NCBI GenBank assembly: GCA_034231615.1
Contig: CM067318.1
Location: 39,780,769 to 39,844,768 of the forward strand
DNA: 64,000 nt
Source: Meghimatium bilineatum
Taxonomy: Eukaryota > Mollusca > Gastropoda > Stylommatophora > Philomycidae
Direction: 5' to 3'
Shown: piece by piece, positions 35,201-38,640 of the stretch
How the letters are laid out: every line of letters begins with the position of its first letter
Position numbering within the stretch: position 1 is the stretch's first letter
Made by a program: the position numbers and the translations under genes
Notes under the pieces: generated by a model
Told to the model about the DNA's origin: nothing
Databases searched by the model: none
The model's input: the letters and a program-made list of their open reading frames with translations, nothing else

Positions 35201-37036
35201 CATTGCACTAAGCCAAAAGTTCAAGCCTTCAAAAGAAAGCTCAGAAAAACCACCCTACTGCACATAGGAAGTAAGAGCTATTCCTGGGTTCTCAAACAAA
35301 CAAACAAATGTCCAAAATATGTTGCTTACTTATTATGATGGTATTTAGAAGCCATCCTTCATTTAGTTTCAGTAATTTCTATGTTCTTTTTTATTCTCTG
35401 TCCATGATACTCATAGGATCTTTCTGTAGTACTTCATTTCAAATGAATTTACAAGGGTATATGGTATATACTGGCTCCCCCTATGTTTTTTAAATAGATA
35501 TTTGATTTATGAAATTTATATTTAAATTTATTGATACAAATTAAAATTTCAGATCACTTCAAAATTTATATTCTGTAGTTTACTGTTTAAGCTGGTGTCC
35601 ACACAGAAAACCCTCTATTTGCAATCATGACCCCTGGGTTGGTCTAATGACTCCAGAAAATTATGGTCTTGGCCATCTTGAGCAAGTTTACATGGAACAA
35701 ATCATATAACAAGAGCAGGACAGGAAGATTGTTCCTGTGTGGTTTGATACTGTATATACAGTATATTTCAGGAGTCTATTAAAAGTTGTACAAAATTTGA
35801 TAATAATCTATGTAGTCGGGATCCATACTAACAAATGGGGTCCATGAAATGATTAAGATCAATGCAACAACTAGGATCCCTAAAATGATTGGGATCCATG
35901 CAACAGCTTGGATTTCTAAAATAACTGGGATCCATGCAAACAAATGGGGTTCATGAAATGACTGGGATCTATGCAATGACTAGGATCCCTAAAATGACTG
36001 AAATCCATGCAACAACTAGGATCCCTCAAATAACTTGGATCCATGCAATAACTAGGATCCCTCAAATGACTGGGATCTATGCAAAGACTGTTGTGTGATT
36101 ATCTAACCAGTGTTTGTGGAAAGATACAACATATTTCAATACACTGTACATTTAATAGTGTGAATAAGGAAACAATTTTCTCTGTACACTTAATAGAGTG
36201 AATAGGGAAACAATTTTCTCTAACACAAAAAATATAATCTCATGAAAATGACAATAATTGTTTTTAAACCTGGACAATTTCATGACAAAAAAATTAGGAC
36301 AAATTAATCATTTCATAGATACATCTTTACCATTGAAGCTAATTTAATTGCATTTCAGTAGTAGATTCTATGGTCATCTTGATGTTTGTCAATCAAGGGT
36401 ATTTAAAACCTCTATGAACCGAGACACGCTCTTTCAATATAAGACGGAAGTCTGTTGATGTTATATCAGGGCAAGTTAGATTTAGATCTATATCACCATT
36501 AACAAGTGATGTTTCCACAACAAAGGTTGACTGCAATTGGCCTTCAACATTCTCTGCTTCTTGTCTTAGTAGTGTACTCTGTATCCTGCATATTTCATGA
36601 TGTTTCCCTTGCATTTCTATCTCTGCTTACATCATGCTTGTTTCCCTTCAAGTAAGGCCTTTAACAATGTTTCATGTCTTTTAATATGACCCCAAAATAT
36701 TTTATTTGATTTTTATTTCCTTGAATAGTTCTGTGTTACACACAGTGGTCTCATTATTTGTTTTCTTCTCTTTCCATGAAATTCTCACTATTCTTCTACA
36801 TACCCACATCTCAAAGGTATCCCTTAGCGTGATTGTATGTTTTGGGAAGGATTTTTGATAATTATATTGTATGTAATTATTCCAGTAAGGACATCTATAG
36901 TTACTATCCTACCTTTGTATTTGAGCTGTGAGGATGTAAAGGAAGTATCGTCCAGCAGTGACACACACAGTGTGATAGTTAACAAGTTGAAGAAGTTGTA
37001 GTTGCCAGTTAGGATGATAGATGCCTGCAGCAATAC
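2067..37036 (-). CDS. LMF2: Lipase maturation factor (LMF2-like), 3' nine exons; 5' end missing
   Basis: Nine minus-strand exons join in frame: 37036-36913, 33090-32938, 29471-29366, 27884-27785, 16967-16852, 12344-12211, 9878-9650, 5310-5211 and 2231-2067. They total 1227 nt, 408 residues plus a TAG stop. Every intron is GT-AG and every phase matches. Seen motifs typical of the LMF family are [20 protein letters not shown] followed by [49 protein letters not shown] and DWWKRE. Known role of the family: ER multi-pass membrane proteins that help dimeric lipases fold. The NYNFFNLLT motif and the hydrophobic segment near the C-terminus (in the last exon) favour LMF2 over LMF1. About 200 N-terminal residues expected from the family (first membrane segments, TYHYETQ region) were not found upstream of 37036. 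Introns total about 34 kb and hold most of the repeats listed here. Family assignment is firm; LMF2 versus LMF1 is inference. Confidence 0.93.
2346..2500 (-). mobile_element. Short dispersed element, full copy (about 155 bp)
   Basis: Reads on the minus strand from gaagacggatgtgtcaggcc to gaatgaacgctgaagaagaa. The same sequence recurs at 28291-28443 (-), 29774-29930 (+), 54441-54600 (+) and, more decayed, at 62960-63110 (+). No coding capacity, no clear terminal inverted repeats and no convincing box A/B promoter were seen, so SINE or MITE status is open. Confidence 0.85.
2631..2948 (-). repeat. Three tandem 106-bp units containing a tRNA-like segment
   Basis: Units start at 2631, 2737 and 2843. 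Read on the minus strand each contains a tRNA-like stretch with ctgggttcaaatcccacc as a B box and tggtacagagtgc as a weak A box. The last copy continues into tggctatatgg at 2949-2962. It looks like a tRNA-derived SINE tandemly amplified. Confidence 0.8.
3085..3760 (+). mobile_element. LINE 3' fragment (reverse transcriptase C-terminal region), frameshifted
   Basis: Translated pieces [57 protein letters not shown] and, one frame on, [12 protein letters not shown] and LRYKDIC match the region after the reverse transcriptase in common invertebrate LINEs (YLGS, YGSE.WT, RRILxIxWxD, GHVxRM). There is a frameshift near 3505 and later stops, so it is dead. Confidence 0.88.
4014..4126. repeat. 27-bp minisatellite, about 4 copies
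   Basis: Unit gtcccaaaggatcactggat plus gttctta, nearly identical between copies. Confidence 0.9.
4230..4528. repeat. 44-50-bp minisatellite, about 6 copies
   Basis: Unit ctcagcggattctagaatac followed by a variable run of gaa triplets and ggcctactacatt. Copies differ mainly in the number of gaa triplets, which fits slippage inside the unit. Confidence 0.9.
4733..4945. repeat. About 43-bp degenerate minisatellite
   Basis: Four to five diverged copies around agttgattcaatacctggtc and taataactcagaaatatgga. Confidence 0.8.
4946..5210. other. LMF2-like intron sequence, nothing recognised
   Basis: AT-rich intron DNA between the minisatellite and the exon at 5211-5310. Confidence 0.4.
5211..5310 (-). 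CDS. LMF2: LMF2-like exon: DWWKRE to ASRIIQ
   Basis: 100 nt, acceptor atatttgcag, donor CAG|gtaaggg, phase 2 in and 0 out. It encodes [20 protein letters not shown] and [12 protein letters not shown], matching the WWRRxxxxxxFPxVSL pattern near the LMF2 C-terminal domain end. Confidence 0.9.
5640..5745 (+). repeat. Dispersed repeat fragment
   Basis: The segment ending aaaatgctgggttgatggca resembles 30105-30205 (+) and, reversed, 2560-2625 and 37088-37122. It may be a decayed LINE piece; no coding frame survives. Confidence 0.55.
5820..5990 (-). mobile_element. LINE fragment (reverse transcriptase C-terminal region)
   Basis: Minus-strand reading gives [20 protein letters not shown] followed by GTARKTN, the typical FEMxxYRRxLxIPWTxxxTN motif of LINE C-terminal regions. 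Short and interrupted. Confidence 0.7.
5985..6376. repeat. 46-bp minisatellite, about 8.5 copies
   Basis: Unit gggttgaagagttctctgga, gatggctttatgccttgcag, catcag. Two unit types (ggttgaag/ctctgg and ggtagaag/ctcttg) alternate in blocks, which shows that several units were copied together. Confidence 0.93.
6430..7665 (+). mobile_element. Penelope-like retroelement, 3' half, inactive
   Basis: The translated sequence starts in the last part of the reverse transcriptase ([29 protein letters not shown]), changes frame near 6600 ([32 protein letters not shown]), and changes again near 7190 into a GIY-YIG endonuclease region: [31 protein letters not shown], stop, then [13 protein letters not shown] and a final stop at 7472-7474. 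This domain order (RT followed by GIY-YIG) is specific to Penelope-like elements. Two frameshifts and an internal stop make it non-functional. A tail motif aaaaaggcctattggtccga at 7642-7661 resembles the tails at 20.95 and 21.58 kb. Confidence 0.9.
7933..8418 (-). mobile_element. LINE 3' fragment with intact 161-residue reading frame
   Basis: Minus-strand frame from 8418 to 7933 contains [66 protein letters not shown] and [12 protein letters not shown]. This is the standard C-terminal end of a non-LTR retrotransposon ORF2. The frame is open over its whole length, so this copy is younger than the other LINE pieces, but it is truncated at the 5' side. Confidence 0.9.
8540..8720 (+). mobile_element. 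LINE RNase H fragment
   Basis: Reads [20 protein letters not shown] and then, through frameshifts, a [10 protein letters not shown]-like piece, as in the RNase H domain of Jockey- or I-type LINEs. Confidence 0.65.
8815..9178. repeat. 60-bp minisatellite
   Basis: Four near-perfect units plus diverged edges; core cttttgggacaaattttctt ccttgaccccctttagggtc aaattatctttcatggccca. The length divides by three, so both strands carry long but artificial ORFs (98 and 110 residues). Confidence 0.93.
9186..9362. repeat. AT-rich tandem repeat of aattcactttat units
   Basis: Alternating tttataaattcactt and tatgtaattcactt blocks, unit about 31 bp with deletions. Confidence 0.85.
9650..9878 (-). CDS. LMF2: LMF2-like exon: [16 protein letters not shown] domain core
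   Basis: 229 nt, acceptor ttatctctctctccag, donor gtacgg. The junction G+CC gives A, so the protein reads VVA then [16 protein letters not shown], the signature of the family. It continues with [40 protein letters not shown] and TSPKDCEG. Reading past the donor meets a stop after 8 more codons, so the splice site decides the frame into DWWKRE. Confidence 0.95.
9935..9982. repeat. (agtt)n-type microsatellite
   Basis: Runs of agttagtttagttagttagt in the intron upstream of the exon at 9650-9878. Confidence 0.85.
10050..10310. repeat. 25-bp minisatellite, about 10 copies
   Basis: Unit ttcagcatgtgatctctgac tcttc on the left, drifting to ttcagtatgtgatctctgac tctta on the right, so the array has two homogenised halves. 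Confidence 0.93.
10398..10512. repeat. 21-bp minisatellite, about 6 copies
   Basis: Unit tactctactactgacaggac a. Confidence 0.9.
10609..11168. repeat. 40-bp minisatellite, about 14 copies
   Basis: Unit ggaaagttaacataaattaa tagattcaattcacatgtgt. Differences are limited to a few positions (tgtatgg/tgtgtgg, aacat/aacac), so the array is recent or well homogenised. Confidence 0.95.
11280..11470. repeat. 27-bp minisatellite, about 6 copies
   Basis: Unit gccaacaccggtttgggaag cccacag; outer units are diverged. Confidence 0.9.
11545..11757. repeat. 28-bp minisatellite, about 7.5 copies
   Basis: Unit aatattaactttcatgtttg gtacacag, practically identical between copies. Confidence 0.95.
11833..12135. 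repeat. About 20-22-bp degenerate minisatellite
   Basis: Copies of agtccctagtgcagttaaca with many substitutions; ends about 75 bp before the LMF2-like exon at 12211. Confidence 0.88.
12211..12344 (-). CDS. LMF2: LMF2-like exon: [10 protein letters not shown] motif
   Basis: 134 nt, acceptor gtctatggcag, donor gtatgg, phase 2 in and phase 1 out. It encodes [15 protein letters not shown], a spacer with [12 protein letters not shown], and APPVV. This is the start of the conserved C-terminal LMF domain. Confidence 0.95.
12410..12608. repeat. AT-rich tandem repeat (atgattcacaatataatata)
   Basis: About six irregular units just upstream (in gene sense) of the exon at 12211-12344. Confidence 0.88.
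12650..12790 (+). mobile_element. Possible tRNA-derived SINE fragment
   Basis: A tagtatggttagtacactgg stretch resembles a tRNA A box region; attcaatgttcaatttctag then gatcagctgaagata resembles the B box region and downstream part at 31905-31925. Decayed. Confidence 0.45.
12972..13132 (+). repeat. Dispersed repeat with terminal hairpin (copy 1)
   Basis: Similar to 35028-35168 over about 150 bp. Its right half is a hairpin: gatgacatgccattatattg pairs with the later catggcacgtcatc. The family is not recognised. Confidence 0.7.
13822..13987. repeat. 51-bp minisatellite, 3.2 copies
   Basis: Unit ctgcaaagttgctgcaacat gtctatcgggccacaggact ttctccttgaa, identical in the copies. Unit length divides by three, giving false ORFs in four frames. 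Confidence 0.93.
13994..15110 (+). mobile_element. LINE fragment: endonuclease end to start of reverse transcriptase
   Basis: Readable in pieces over several frames: [44 protein letters not shown] (APE-type endonuclease C-terminal half), then [20 protein letters not shown] and [11 protein letters not shown] (start of the RT, the KAPGxDxI motif). Several frameshifts. A small (cacaataacacc)n expansion sits at 14935-14985. Confidence 0.85.
15300..15785 (+). mobile_element. LINE 3' end, same family as 13994-15110
   Basis: Contains [11 protein letters not shown]-like and later [16 protein letters not shown]-like pieces in mixed frames, ending in ggaggactgtgtgtagttac atcc, as at 25330-25600. The central RT is missing between 15110 and 15300, so this copy has an internal deletion. 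Confidence 0.75.
15786..16115. repeat. AT-rich degenerate tandem region
   Basis: Irregular repeats of tatttatataaacataaat, no gene. Confidence 0.8.
16540..16795. repeat. About 31-bp A-rich minisatellite
   Basis: Units such as aggaacacagatttcataat taaaataagaaa; lies immediately downstream (in gene sense) of the exon at 16852-16967. Confidence 0.88.
16852..16967 (-). CDS. LMF2: LMF2-like exon: VPLSY to SSYGLFR
   Basis: 116 nt, phase 0 in, phase 2 out. Acceptor catggtggcag, donor gtaaga after the partial codon GT. It has no ATG in a useful place and is too short to stand out as an ORF. It reads [20 protein letters not shown] and ends [11 protein letters not shown], matching the family's NSYGLFRR motif. 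The junction codon GT+G gives V where vertebrate LMF2 has R. Confidence 0.92.
17241..17490. repeat. Two diverged direct copies of about 125 bp
   Basis: Both contain gctatagagcaacactgttt or its variant, then a ttattagtctgtt stretch, an actggctcaaatcac stretch and gggatgtggttat. Confidence 0.75.
17820..17990 (+). mobile_element. LINE RNase H downstream fragment
   Basis: Sequence gagcaagacaacatcaacaa-like followed by gaacaggttttacgatattt matches the region after the RNase H domain at 42230-42330. Confidence 0.6.
18170..18556. repeat. 50-bp minisatellite, about 7.6 copies
   Basis: Unit tcaagagctacctgatcaca gctaaaggtattactcatca tcatcatgtg. Unit length varies by three bases with the number of cat triplets. 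Confidence 0.95.
18630..18910 (+). mobile_element. tRNA-derived SINE (copy 1)
   Basis: Head looks like a tRNA gene: A box region ctagcatagtggttaagttg, and B box cgagttcgaatccatatcg 35 bp later. The body (tacggagttacgtgctatta, then cttcgttgagagtgacggag) is shared with 33710-33985. It ends in aaaccctttgaac. Confidence 0.85.
19343..20062 (+). repeat. Dispersed element copy with internal 33-bp minisatellite
   Basis: Left flank ggatgtgtcgggccattggc and right end tttgagaatgagc..gaagaagc are those of the element at 29774-29930. Between them, 19435-20030 carries about 18 copies of a 33-bp unit, ctgctacaagagagatctag gaggaccatcgtc, which is single in the element. The unit length divides by three, so it yields a 225-residue plus-strand and a 242-residue minus-strand ORF. 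Confidence 0.9.
20085..20435. repeat. 24-bp minisatellite, about 14 copies
   Basis: Unit ttatctgacataaacatccc cata. Begins 25 bp after the element above and extends its artificial ORFs. Confidence 0.95.
20840..21285 (-). mobile_element. Penelope-like element tail (left arm of an inverted pair)
   Basis: Minus-strand reading contains tttgtttatcttgatgaagg ctgtttagtagaaacgtcg, similar to the tail of the Penelope-like element at 6430-7665, and a purine/pyrimidine-rich tract. The arm 20930-21225 is the reverse complement of 21350-21645. The outer part (aaccctaaacaggaa, ggggtaacacagggcaaa) recurs at 42790-42830. Confidence 0.7.
21286..21650 (+). mobile_element. Penelope-like element tail (right arm of an inverted pair)
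   Basis: Plus-strand reading has tgccctgatgaaggcttttt agtcgaaacatc at about 21573-21604. CTGATGA and CGAAAC separated by a short possible stem resemble a hammerhead core, which is known from Penelope-like elements. Preceded by the same pyrimidine-rich tract as the left arm. Confidence 0.7.
21660..22235. other. LMF2-like intron sequence, nothing recognised
   Basis: No exon, RNA or repeat family was recognised. The 87-residue minus-strand ORF at 21693-21956 has no family match. Confidence 0.4.
22236..25048. repeat. 44/46-bp satellite array with higher-order structure, about 62 copies
   Basis: Basic unit cacagctactgaatgtagag aaaacatgacattcatagat followed by caga (44 bp) or cactga/cacaga (46 bp). 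Variants: ctact or ctgct, gagaaaa or a longer a-run, catgac or catgtc. The variants come in repeated order, e.g. the blocks starting near 23205 and 23568 are 363 bp apart and share the same series of eight units. The right end (24540-24950) is homogenised to the catgtc form. Confidence 0.97.
25330..25610 (+). mobile_element. LINE 3' end
   Basis: Pieces [34 protein letters not shown] and, after a shift, [18 protein letters not shown] followed by the tail gtggtatccctacgattctg acaggttacagg. This is a standard LINE C-terminal end and 3' UTR. Tails of the same type occur reversed at 5460-5560 and, in a variant, at 48455-48560. Confidence 0.8.
25675..25787. repeat. 33-bp minisatellite, about 3.4 copies
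   Basis: Unit aaaggttccaactctcagct cagtgcacaatac. Confidence 0.9.
25935..26085. repeat. 25-bp minisatellite, 6 copies
   Basis: Unit cagatggccatgttgcaggc cagta, with gtcagg and gccatg forms alternating, i.e. a 50-bp dimer. Confidence 0.92.
26350..26995. other. LMF2-like intron sequence, nothing recognised
   Basis: Unique AT-rich sequence, no supported feature. Confidence 0.4.
26998..27145 (-). repeat. Dispersed repeat of about 140 bp (copy 1)
   Basis: Reverse complement of 32500-32635: shared blocks tttctgtaggggttgattcc and aggcactcctatgatcccg. Each copy has two related halves. Family not recognised. Confidence 0.65.
27140..27375 (+). mobile_element. LINE 3' end, second family
   Basis: Resembles 58150-58385: ataaaagacatgacaccttg, then gatacaagtgggagtaacat cacgagatg. 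Translates in pieces to the KDMIPxxKTLLEGKVE and RYKWESNITRW type of LINE tail. Confidence 0.7.
27595..27685 (+). repeat. Dispersed element relative, partial
   Basis: gacacaacacagtctattct ctggactactccctgctaat shares the centre of the 155-bp element but has a tctgctaatcagcaggagtt version of the right part. Similar partial copies: 43229-43290, 45826-45910 (-), 46320-46375, 50510-50600, 52543-52630 (-), 55670-55730 (-), 58805-58860 (-). Confidence 0.65.
27731..27816. repeat. 43-bp tandem duplication of an exon end plus splice donor
   Basis: The sequence ctagaacttaccaagctgat ggtaaacataaaggctgcca ca is present twice, at about 27731-27772 and 27774-27816, with one difference (ccacg/ccaag). On the minus strand each copy holds the last 30 or so bases of the LMF2-like exon at 27785-27884 and its gtaagt donor. 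Confidence 0.93.
27785..27884 (-). CDS. LMF2: LMF2-like exon: membrane helix before VPLSY
   Basis: 100 nt, acceptor tgttatacag, donor gtaagt, ends at phase 0. It encodes [14 protein letters not shown] and then the hydrophobic [18 protein letters not shown], which continues into VPLSY of the next exon as in the family's ISLVP motif. The exon end and donor are copied once more, 43 bp further downstream (see repeat at 27731-27816); the inner donor keeps the frame. Confidence 0.9.
28291..28443 (-). mobile_element. Short dispersed element, full copy
   Basis: Minus-strand copy of the 155-bp element (gacggatgtgtcaggccatt to gaatgctgaagaagaaat). Confidence 0.85.
28476..28700 (-). mobile_element. LINE fragment
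   Basis: gtgacgtattccttccagaa cg is the reverse of the 3' coding end of the LINE at 7933-8418; the rest is decayed. Confidence 0.6.
28820..29365. other. LMF2-like intron with unplaced repeat pieces
   Basis: Contains decayed LINE-like sequence to about 29060 and a segment with a B-box-like aaggtttgatcccct near 29245. Nothing firm. Confidence 0.35.
29366..29471 (-). CDS. LMF2: LMF2-like exon: [11 protein letters not shown] segment
   Basis: 106 nt, acceptor ttatccacag, donor gtatat. The junction codon gives A, then [20 protein letters not shown]. This matches the F..xQFxxWLK pattern that follows the previous membrane helix in LMF2, then a second hydrophobic run. Ends at phase 2 (AG), completed by the next exon to R. 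Confidence 0.9.
29774..29930 (+). mobile_element. Short dispersed element, reference copy
   Basis: Best preserved plus-strand copy: gaagacggatgtgtcgggcc attggcgcaaataaaacggc gacacaacgcatttccattc tctggactacatcctgctgg, then aaatctag, a single gccattgttcttctacaaga gatctcgcag and gagtttgagaatgaacgcag aagaagaa. Used here as the reference for the family. Confidence 0.88.
30222..30520. repeat. Interspersed short repeats (cagcatattaagactcatgt)
   Basis: The motif cagcatattaagactcatgt gat occurs three times with variable spacing; a segment ctggcctcacagcacgtggg gca at 30333-30355 recurs reversed at 44910-44940. Confidence 0.7.
30750..31705. repeat. 50-bp minisatellite, about 19 copies
   Basis: Unit catcaatcagaacatccaac atacaagagtcaatcactga atagaactgt. 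Two main forms (gatcgcaatg and aatcagaaca) are intermixed. Confidence 0.95.
31855..32010. repeat. Fold-back repeat with arms of about 55 bp
   Basis: ataacaaagagacagtacaa tgttgattcaaataatagct tatacaaattcaa is followed about 50 bp later by its near reverse complement ending cattgtactgtctctttgtt at. The loop includes a SINE-like piece (attcaattcccgtcagctga). Confidence 0.85.
32240..32372 (+). mobile_element. tRNA-derived SINE fragment
   Basis: B-box-like ctggttcaattcctgttagt followed by a body (cctcatacttcctgcttgaa tttactt) also present in the loop and right arm of the fold-back at 31855-32010. Confidence 0.55.
32500..32635 (+). repeat. Dispersed repeat of about 140 bp (copy 2)
   Basis: Inverse of 26998-27145. 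Two related halves around gtaggagtgcctctggccaa g and gtggcttatgctaagaaagc c. Confidence 0.65.
32938..33090 (-). CDS. LMF2: LMF2-like exon: membrane segment
   Basis: 153 nt between acceptor ttctacag and donor gtaagt, phase 1 in and phase 1 out. It encodes [15 protein letters not shown] followed by a hydrophobic stretch ([19 protein letters not shown]) that looks like a transmembrane helix, then a luminal or loop piece ending GSKI. A (TAA)n/(TGG)n microsatellite lies directly upstream in the intron. Confidence 0.9.
33100..33165. repeat. (taa)n then (tgg)n microsatellite
   Basis: taataataataataataata followed by gatgatggtggtggtggcgg; sits next to the acceptor of the LMF2-like exon at 32938-33090. 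Confidence 0.9.
33710..33985 (+). mobile_element. tRNA-derived SINE (copy 2)
   Basis: Matches 18630-18910: gtggttaaactgttcactct, B box gcgggttcaaaaatgg (decayed), then ggagaaactacggagttaca t and gttgagagggacagagtata, ending in acaccctttgagcaatc. Confidence 0.82.
34130..34665 (-). mobile_element. LINE 3' fragment, frameshifted
   Basis: Minus strand: [31 protein letters not shown], then in another frame [17 protein letters not shown]. The typical LINE C-terminal GHLxRM..GRPRxxWxDxI pattern. Confidence 0.82.
34793..34827. repeat. (gt)n microsatellite
   Basis: gtgtgtgtgtgtgtgcgtgc run. Confidence 0.95.
34925..35020 (-). mobile_element. LINE fragment
   Basis: Minus strand reads a [20 protein letters not shown]-type piece then KRRRGSPRK, similar to 8100-8160 reversed. 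Confidence 0.65.
35028..35168 (+). repeat. Dispersed repeat with terminal hairpin (copy 2)
   Basis: Same family as 12972-13132. The right half folds: gatgacatgccattatattg aagct pairs with the later agctttgtagcatgtcatc. Confidence 0.7.
35330..35465 (-). mobile_element. LINE fragment
   Basis: Minus strand gives a [10 protein letters not shown]-like piece; short and decayed. Confidence 0.5.
35815..36085. repeat. About 34-36-bp degenerate minisatellite
   Basis: Unit around tgggatccatgcaacaacta ggatccctaaaatgac. Confidence 0.88.
36390..36850 (-). mobile_element. LINE fragments
   Basis: Minus-strand pieces of the [12 protein letters not shown] and RLKHETLLK type plus [20 protein letters not shown], in different frames. 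It ends about 60 bp from the LMF2-like exon at 36913. Confidence 0.6.
36913..37036 (-). CDS. LMF2: LMF2-like exon: [13 protein letters not shown] segment
   Basis: 124 nt, starting at phase 0 after acceptor cctttag and ending at phase 1 before donor gtagga. It encodes residues 1-41 of the recovered fragment, including [20 protein letters not shown], the best conserved membrane-associated motif of LMF proteins. It is the most upstream exon recognised. Confidence 0.92.
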
Positions 37037-37269
37037 CTAAAGGAATATATAACACATATTCAATTTAATTATTAGCAATCTTATTATGGATGAAGTCATC
37101 AATCCAACATTTTTTGACTGTATACTTTGTATATATTGTGATTTTCTAGAATTCAAAAATTTAACTAAATTATGAACTTACACCAATCTTGAAACACAAA
37201 TCTATTCATATGGAAACCAGAAGGCAAATAATAAATTAAATCTTCATCCTAACATTATGTTTTCAATGT

Positions 37270-37670
37270 CAAACATGGACACTAATTAAAGAACAAGAGC
37301 GAAAGTTTTCTACGTGTGAAATGAGATGTCTAAGAAAAGCAGAAAACAGAACAAGAAGAGATCATGTGAGGAATTAGGAGATTACAAGAACTGTTCAAAT
37401 AACATCTGTGGTCAAATATATAGAAAAACAGAGACTGAAATGGTTCTGTGGTTAATGAAAATGAACTCTTATTGGTCAGCCTTAAAAGCATACAACATAA
37501 AAATGGAAACAGCAAGATGCAGAGCACGATCAAGAAGAAGGTGGATTGAAGGAGTTACCAACATTCTGAGACTTCATAATATTACTATAAATCAAGCGAC
37601 CAAACATACCATAGTCCAAAAATCGATTAACATTCATTCCTGCGAAACCTCACAACAAAAACAGTAGATT
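37270..37670 (+). mobile_element. LINE 3' fragment
   Basis: EMRCLRKAENRTRRDHVRN-like start, then YRKTETEMVLWLMKMNSYWS and RARSRRRWIEGVTNILRLHN, a LINE C-terminal pattern with a shift near 37390. Confidence 0.75.
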
Positions 37671-37689
37671 TTCTAGGGAATATACATAT

Positions 37690-38000
37690 GTTCAGTAATT
37701 TCTCATTGCTTTCTGAAATTTCCCTGCCTGCCAACTATCTACTGATACAAAAATATTCTGCCAGATTGGATCATGTCTTTCTCCAGAATAGTTATGAGCA
37801 TAGATCACAAACTGCATCAATTATATTAATTGATCTGACTTTTTACTGTGCCTATGATTGGCTGGCAACACAAAGTATATGCAAAGTTATCAATTATCTT
37901 CATAACATCCAAGATAGTTGCCACTGTTTGGGATTTGAAAGAAAAAGTACAATTGTATAAAACTATGTCAAATATATGATGATGTTCATAACTGAGATGT
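37690..38000 (+). mobile_element. Jockey-like LINE reverse transcriptase fragment
   Basis: Contains RLDHVFLQNSYEHRSQTASI followed by ILIDLTFYCAYDWL, which resembles the xVFxDLxAAYDxVW motif of Jockey-type reverse transcriptases with substitutions. Open for 90 codons but lacking the rest of the domain. Confidence 0.55.
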
Positions 38001-38009
38001 GGAAAAACA

Positions 38010-38640
38010 GTGTCTGTCTGCATCTTTGATGGTAAAAATAGGACTCAATGAAAGCATTTAATTTGATTCAGCAAGTTATTGAAATAAAGGACTAAAAAAC
38101 TGTTCAGACTTTCCTGTCAGCAGATATGAAACAATCTGCTCAAACAACCCATATTTTGACCCCCAACCAAATAATATTGACAATCATTGCATTACACCAT
38201 TCTGGATAAGTGTTATGATAACCTTACAATAACACATTCCCTCAGAAACTGGTCACTCCCTACACATGTATCTTTGAACATATTCTCAAATGAGATCACA
38301 GGTGTAAACATTTCATCCAACTGTACCATTTATAACACACTAGATTTCATTCTTGAACCCCTGATATTAATATGCAGAGGGTGTTGTTTTCTTCAGTAGC
38401 TGCATAGACTATGGTTTGATCCAGTCTTTGCTTTAAAGTTACCAACAGCAATTCAAGCTTATATCTCATTACAAGGCTGTCTCTAGTATATTCAAGTGAC
38501 ATAATCATGTCCACTTTCTGTATAAGATCAACGCATTGCAGAGAATAATTATCACAGATAATCTAGTGACTGAAATATGTTGGAGAAAAGTAAAGCAAAC
38601 AAAGGTAACATTACCACATGTCATAAGAGGTGACAAATGA
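38010..38640. other. Upstream flank or 5' intron of LMF2-like gene, nothing firm
   Basis: Possible continuation of the LINE fragment to about 38400; otherwise unique sequence. No LMF2 N-terminal exon was found here on the minus strand. Confidence 0.35.
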